Source: Thalassia testudinum
Taxonomy: Eukaryota; Streptophyta; Magnoliopsida; Alismatales; Hydrocharitaceae
Direction of reading: 5' to 3'
Assembly: GCA_037157565.1 (NCBI GenBank)
Contig: JAZHRO010000013.1
Location: 122,092,001 to 122,156,000 of the forward strand
DNA: 64,000 nucleotides
A program made the translations under genes and the position numbers. A model generated the notes under the pieces. It was not told where the DNA came from. It searched no databases and saw nothing but the letters and a program-made list of their open reading frames with translations. Shown here piece by piece: positions 59,185 through 64,000 of this stretch; the first letter of the stretch is position 1, and each line of letters opens with the position of its first letter.

Positions 59185-61355
59185 TGATGGAAAGCCATTT
59201 TCGCGCATTTTAAAGTTGTTGGAAATCCTAGTATAGTCACGCTAAAACATTCGTGAAAAAATGATTTTGGTAAAGATAACAAGACTTGAGTCCCGGTCAT
59301 TCGTCTCTGGGAGGCATTTTGCAAATCTGAAATCGATCTTTTCTAGCTCTACTTGCTTAAAATCTTATGGCGGTTTATGGTTATTACGTATTTAAGCACG
59401 ACATGCTTAGTTGCAAGGATATTAGAAAGTAAAAGCAGGCAACTTTAATCACAAAAAATAAATTGCAACAAGCTCATGGTGATTCTCAAAACATAGACAC
59501 ATATATATAGAAAAATTTCTTTCATTCATTCAAGAGAGTGTTTGCAACATGGAACTAGAGGAAAGCTTAAAAACATCAATCTAGCTAACAGAAAATGATC
59601 GCATACAGGAATCTATGGGGGGATTTTGCATGCATCATTGGGGGAACGTAAAGAGCTACACTACTAAGCAGTAATAAAAGCATGTAAATATGAAGAACTA
59701 AGCTACTAATCTAGCAGAAATGAGGACATTCAGAGGTGGTCTCTGATGGCCTTTGAGTGGTTGAGAGGACGAGGGGTGCCAAATGGTGCTTAGGCTGGCC
59801 CTTGGAGAGAGGTTGGAGAGGTGATCCAGCATCCTGGTGTGGAGATGGTGGTGGCCATGGTGGACAACTCGTGGAGGTGGAGTGGAATGTAGCTAACCTA
59901 AATGGTGAATGAATGCCAAGAATGGGATGGGTGCAAATGGCCACCCCTTAGATCTTTTGATAGACCTAAGGGAATCTCTCTAGAGAATTATGGAATTCTC
60001 TAGCGATGCCTTTGGTGGGAGCTCTTGGGAGAGTGAGAGAGAGAGAATGGATGGTGGTTTTTAGATCCACCAAATGTGGATCTAAAAATTGAATGGCTCT
60101 TGGTTGCTAATTTTAGCAACCAAGGCAACAACACATGGTAGAGAGTTCTAGAGAACTCTAGGCTAGGTATTTTCGTGTGGATGGTGTGTGTGGGTGTGTG
60201 TGGCTATGTGTGGGTCGAAACTTAGGTGGCTAGGTTGATTAGGTTAGGTTCTAGAGGGTTTTGGTCAAGGTAGGTCTCAAATTAGGGTTGTAAACCTTAA
60301 TTCACTAAGGTAAAGTGCAATTAAACTTAATACAAGTTTAATTGGATGTGTGAAAAATTAATTGAGAGTAAAATAACTCAATTAAGTCAGGTCTAGGTCA
60401 ATTGGACTCTCACTGAGTCCAATTGGACAGTGTGTGCTGAGATCAGGGCTTAATTGGACTCAATCAGTCCAATTGAATAGGTTGATGGAATTGACTAAGA
60501 TCCAAGTCAATTAGGTTTAGTGAGGACCTAATTAGGTCCTCAAAGAGGTCTATAGGTGATGTACTAGGGTTAGGGCACCTTAATTTAGGTTCCTATGGGG
60601 TTAGAATTAGGTTTAGGGGGCTAGAGATCCAAGATCAAGGCTTGAATTCCAAAACAGGAATTGGAGGACAGTATTAGATGTCTTATAATGAAAAATTAGA
60701 AGTCCAGACTTATTGTCTAGACGTCCAATCAAAGTCAGGAGGGATTTTAGGTTCCATTTTGGGTATTCTACAGAAATTTGACGTTTGACCAAGTGTCTAG
60801 ACGTCCAATAACACTACAGAAGTGGGTTTAAGGTGTGCAGGAGTTGGCTAAGGGTTCTAGATGCCCTATAACTCATCTGGACGTCCAGATAGAGGTTGGA
60901 GTTAGGGTATTGAGGTTTCTTAGGGTGTGGTGACCTAATCTACGGGTGGCTAAGGCTTAGGGAAGCTTCTAGGCTGTCCTAGGGCTAGGATGGACCTAGG
61001 CTCTTCACATTTTACTGCTTTATTCCTACTTAATAGAATATCATACCTTAACTCCCTTACATTATTGTCTACTACATCTTATTCTAGGTATTTCGTTCCA
61101 GCTCTGCTGCAACACCAATTATTCCTTTATTCTTCTGATCCAGCTTTAGATCCAGCTTCAGGTCTACCTCCTGATCAGCTTATTACTGTAATTGACATAA
61201 TGGACCTAATCAGTACATTATTCCATTATTTTATGCATAGCTAAAAGAAAGCAGTAAAGATGCAGATAATACTTATTAATGCATGAATTACCCTAACTTA
61301 TGCCAAGTCCTAGCCTAATTAAAGTCAATTAAGACCTATGATTGCTGCGCAATCA
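59185..61355 (-). mobile_element. 5' LTR of E
   Basis: 2171 bp. At the TATA position (about 59948-59957) it reads TATCAAAAG on the minus strand where the 3' LTR has TATAAAAAG. GACGTC-like motifs at 60675-60895. TG microsatellite at 60182-60212. Confidence 0.95.
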
Positions 61356-61360
61356 ACATA

Positions 61361-61814
61361 ATTGCATGAATGTCCCTCAAGTTTAATTGAATGACGAATA
61401 GTGCATTTATCTCTTAACTAAGCAAGTATGGGATATTGATTATAGGGAATGGGTTCAGTTTTGATTTATATTAACAATATTTGTCAGTACTACGATTACG
61501 ATTCACGTATGCCGTAGTGGTGATTTTACATAAAACCTCCCTATATTCCTAAGTAATTACATAAATGCTAAACTTATGTTGAAAATGAAGTGCAATAACT
61601 AGTATGCATACCTACTGAGATTCCCGAATAAACAAAGTACAATGCACTAGTTTAAATAGGCTAATTCCTCTCTGTGGAGATGACCTAACTATTTTCATGG
61701 TTAGATTCTGAGAATTAAAATATTTTGAAAAGCGATTTTCTACCATGCGATTACATACAATGACATGTCATTTCATGCTAAAGTTTTTTATCGAAAATGA
61801 AGATCGCTCTTTCA
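61361..61814 (+). mobile_element. 3' LTR of F, right part
   Basis: 454 bp U5 end, ATTGCATGAATG to GCTCTTTCA, followed by the target duplication ACGAC. Confidence 0.9.
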
Positions 61815-61819
61815 ACGAC

Positions 61820-62840
61820 CGTCCTTTACGAAATCCTCGGCTGAAGGTGGGTCTTAATATCAAGGTCAGAAATGCACTATCCTATCCATTCCTTTCCTGG
61901 TGTCAAGAATAGGCACTTCCACCAAATAAGCCACTCGGTATCCTCTTGAACACCCCTAATCCCGAATAATGCCTCGTAAATAATAGCTTGTATGCGATAC
62001 TACATTGCATTAGTAGATATTTGGATGTGAAAGAAAAAAAATAGAAAAATATATATATAAATAGAAAAGAAAAAAAATTATTAGAAAAGAAAAGAAAATA
62101 AGTTTATGAGTTAGAATTTATTTCAAATGTAATGAGGCAACAACACCTACCATCCTCATGATCCACCAAATGCAGCCTTAACCAACTTTTTTGTATTTCT
62201 GGCCACCTGAATACAGGCTAAGGAATTTTGGCTTAGTCATAGAGTTATCAGAACCTAATCAAAGTGTTAATGTCAGGAGAGACCACCAAATATATTGATA
62301 AGTCTAGTGAGATTGTGAGCTCAAAAAGAAAGAAAAGATAAGATAAGATAAGAAAAAGAAAAAGAAAGAGAAAGAAAGAGAGAGAATGAGTACAAAGGAA
62401 CTAAAGAGAGCACAGTTTCTCGCCTCTCTCTAAGTTGAATTATTTCATAATCCGAAAATCTAGGTTCTAAAGTACTAGTCTATATGTAGCACCAGATGAG
62501 TGTAAGCCACCAAATACAAATTCACTTGACTCTAATCATTTTCTACCTAAGCTAAAAAATTGGGGTTGAATTTATAGATTATTTTATAACCCTGTGGGGA
62601 GAAGTTTGCATATCCCAATAGATTTTTACTAAGGGTCAAGTACGAGCTTTAGATGTGGATTGACTTTTCACTTGGATCCATTGCATAGGCTACAATAAAA
62701 CACATTCACGATTATCTAGATTTCTAATATTTTGGATGAAAACAAAAGAAATAAATCTCTAATCAAACTCTTAATAGAAATCTGTCATGTAGGACCACTT
62801 TGCATTTAGTCATGCTTTTGCAAAGGACTAGCAAGAATTA
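61820..62840 (+). other. 3' noncoding domain of D, right half
   Basis: Continues 43759. Decamers at 61919, 62163 (CCACCAAATG), 62283 and 62507. A-rich purine tracts at 62029-62100 and 62327-62386. No gene seen. Confidence 0.8.
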
Positions 62841-62852
62841 AGCATGGGAGTG
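62841..62852 (+). other. 3' polypurine tract of D
   Basis: AGCATGGGAGTG before TGATTGCACAGC. Confidence 0.85.
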
Positions 62853-63303
62853 TGATTGCACAGCAATCATGCAACCTAAATCACCTAAATTAAGTTAGAA
62901 TCAAGCATAACTTAGGAATAATGCATTCATAGGCATCATAATTTGCACAATAGCTAGTTTATTAGTCATATAGATAATATCATCATTCTATATATTAATG
63001 AGAGATGATTTTAATCACAAATGATTTGAAGCCGCGGATGACATATCTGACCAAGTGGATCTGATCAGAACGACGACGGGAGTTCAACTCTTTCGAAATC
63101 GTCTCGATTAGACAACTAGGGCATCTTGTGCAGTCCATAAAAGAACAAAGATCATGGGGCCAAAGTATAAAGATACAAGCCTCAGATGAAAAATCCAACT
63201 GCATGGATGGATCCGAATCAACGATCACAGTCCAACAATGCAAAAATCAACCCGATCGGAGGTCTACATCACTAGATACAAGGAAAAGAAGATGGACGGC
63301 CAT

Positions 63304-63325
63304 GATGGCACCATGTGGCGCCATC
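63304..63325. promoter_or_regulatory. G-box-type palindrome in the 3' LTR of D
   Basis: ATGGCACCATGTGGCGCCAT, symmetrical except at decayed CpG positions. Confidence 0.7.
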
Positions 63326-63379
63326 ACAGTTGCCCCCTCATCGCCTCCCTATCTGAGAAGGCCACCCTCGCATGCTGTG

Positions 63380-63405
63380 GGCTGTTGGATCTTCATCCAA
63401 CAGCC
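63380..63405. repeat. ATCC hairpin, perfect 11-bp arms
   Basis: Arms GGCTGTTGGAT and ATCCAACAGCC around CTTC. Confidence 0.9.
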
Positions 63406-63460
63406 ACGAGTGCGCCACGTCGCCCATCCAACTATGCCTCATCAAAGGAAAGATCTCAAT

Positions 63461-63480
63461 CATTGGATCCTCATCCAATG
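63461..63480. repeat. ATCC hairpin
   Basis: Arms CATTGGAT and ATCCAATG around CCTC. Confidence 0.8.
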
Positions 63481-63520
63481 GCCAAGAATAAGTTGCCTTA
63501 AAACAAAAACGCAACAAAAT

Positions 63521-63587
63521 GAAGGAGTAGCGCAGCGGTTCACACCTTTGCTCACAAGCAAGTGATGCGCATTTGATCCGCGCCGCG
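63521..63587 (+). other. tRNA-like module in the 3' LTR of D
   Basis: GAAGGAGTAGCGCAGCGGTT (A-box) and T-arm GCGCA-TTTGATC-CGCGC. Partner of 37125-37190. Confidence 0.65.
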
Positions 63588-64000
63588 TGAGAAATCAGGA
63601 GAACGTTAGGCGCGAGGGCTATTGCTCGTTGGATGGCAAGCGGAGTGCGTGGATGCAACCGTGTGGCACAATCTAAGTGCACCACAACTGGACACGAGAA
63701 CCCATGCGCAATTAGATATGCTTCTTCGACATAAAGGCGAGGTGCGCGCGTGTGAGCTGTCCATTCATAAGATTGAACGGCTGAGGATGAGGAACTCAAA
63801 TTGAGCGAGCAGCAAGTGCAAAATTGAAGCAGGAGCACAAGGAGTGAGTGGGAGCATTCGATCACAGATCAAGGGCCACGGAAGAGCCACATGTCACCAC
63901 TAGGATTAGTACGAGCGTAGAGGGTGATTTTGAAGGAGTTTTGAGGCCTAATCAAGTCCGTTGATCTCTTGATCGATGGATCTAATTAATCCTAAGGTTG

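Larger units (their letters stand above)
51635..61355 (-). mobile_element. Element E, non-autonomous retrotransposon inside F
   Basis: LTRs 51635-53816 (3') and 59185-61355 (5'), total 9721 bp. Target duplication ACAGA (51630-51634) versus ACATA (61356-61360); the uninterrupted 5' LTR of F has ACATA, so the left copy has one change. The body contains a primer site, leader, one decayed ORF, internal polypurine tract, decamer array and polypurine tract. It has no gag, protease, reverse transcriptase or integrase. It is the youngest insertion of its stack. Confidence 0.95.
43760..61814 (+). mobile_element. Element F, non-autonomous retrotransposon inside D
   Basis: LTRs 43760-45542 (5') and 50349-51634 plus 61361-61814 (3', split by E); about 8.3 kb without E. 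Perfect target duplication ACGAC (43755-43759 and 61815-61819). The D sequence rejoins across it, as shown by alignment with C and E. It has a primer site, leader, one decayed ORF, internal polypurine tract, decamer array and polypurine tract. It has no gag, reverse transcriptase or integrase. Confidence 0.9.
36454..64000 (+). mobile_element. Element D, non-autonomous gypsy-type retrotransposon
   Basis: 5' LTR 36454-38151, primer site 38155, leader, gag, protease, tail ORF, internal polypurine tract, 3' noncoding domain (split by F at 43760-61819), polypurine tract and 3' LTR from 62853, which leaves the window incomplete. The left flank is CAACC (36449-36453); its partner is outside. It lacks reverse transcriptase, RNase H and integrase. 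Same family as C, by LTR and coding similarity. Confidence 0.85.
62853..64000 (+). mobile_element. 3' LTR of D, cut by the window end
   Basis: Aligns with 36454-37608. It contains a G-box-type palindrome (63304-63325), ATCC hairpins (63380-63405, 63461-63480) and the tRNA-like module (63521-63587). The rest and the right target duplication lie outside. Confidence 0.9.

Noticed and set aside
1..64000. Host genes, rRNA, CRISPR arrays, bacterial-type operons or terminators
   Set aside because: Searched by eye on both strands; every interval with a usable signal belongs to LTR retrotransposons or their fragments. A small unassigned gene in 14134-14365 or 35193-35569 cannot be excluded.

Overview
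The window is nuclear DNA of a flowering plant with a large genome. It is built almost entirely from nested LTR retrotransposons. I find no host protein-coding gene, rRNA gene, intact tRNA gene or CRISPR array. Seven primer-binding sites, all versions of TGGCGCCGTTGCCGGGGA, pair with the 3' end of tRNA-Asp. Together with a DLGA-type aspartic protease and a plant gag, they place the recognisable elements in the Ty3/gypsy superfamily, Athila/Tat-like. The species cannot be named from this sequence.

Left part (1-17583). There is an AGCT-rich minus-strand LTR (A), then element B with LTR, primer site, acidic ORFs and a 3' noncoding block. A mosaic 5' LTR (L) follows, then two J-family LTRs. Three G-family LTR copies come next, two of them forming a 2.6-kb inverted repeat around about 0.9 kb.

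Middle part (17584-36453). Element C (minus strand, 17584-35120) sits inside LTR G1, with a CGTAT/TGTAT target duplication. Its 3' LTR carries two later insertions, I1 (which itself contains I1b) and I2. Its body carries a solo LTR, M. C has decayed gag, protease and a tail ORF. After C the end of G1 resumes, followed by element K.

Right part (36454-64000). Element D (plus strand, same family as C) is inserted in the leader of K. F is inserted in D (target duplication ACGAC, perfect), and E (minus strand) is inserted in the 3' LTR of F. The nesting K > D > F > E and G1 > C > I1 > I1b gives two independent four-layer histories. The window ends inside the 3' LTR of D.

B, C, D, E and F show no reverse transcriptase, RNase H or integrase reading frame. 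They look non-autonomous: C and D keep gag and protease, while B, E and F encode a different, partly coiled-coil and acidic protein. All five share a short C-terminal motif followed by an internal polypurine tract. C, D, E and F also share a 3' noncoding domain with a CCACCAAATA decamer at conserved spacing. Several LTR families share a cassette: a palindrome around a G-box-like core, ATCC hairpins, and a tRNA-like module in the sense direction of the element. These shared noncoding modules are the strongest candidates for something undescribed.
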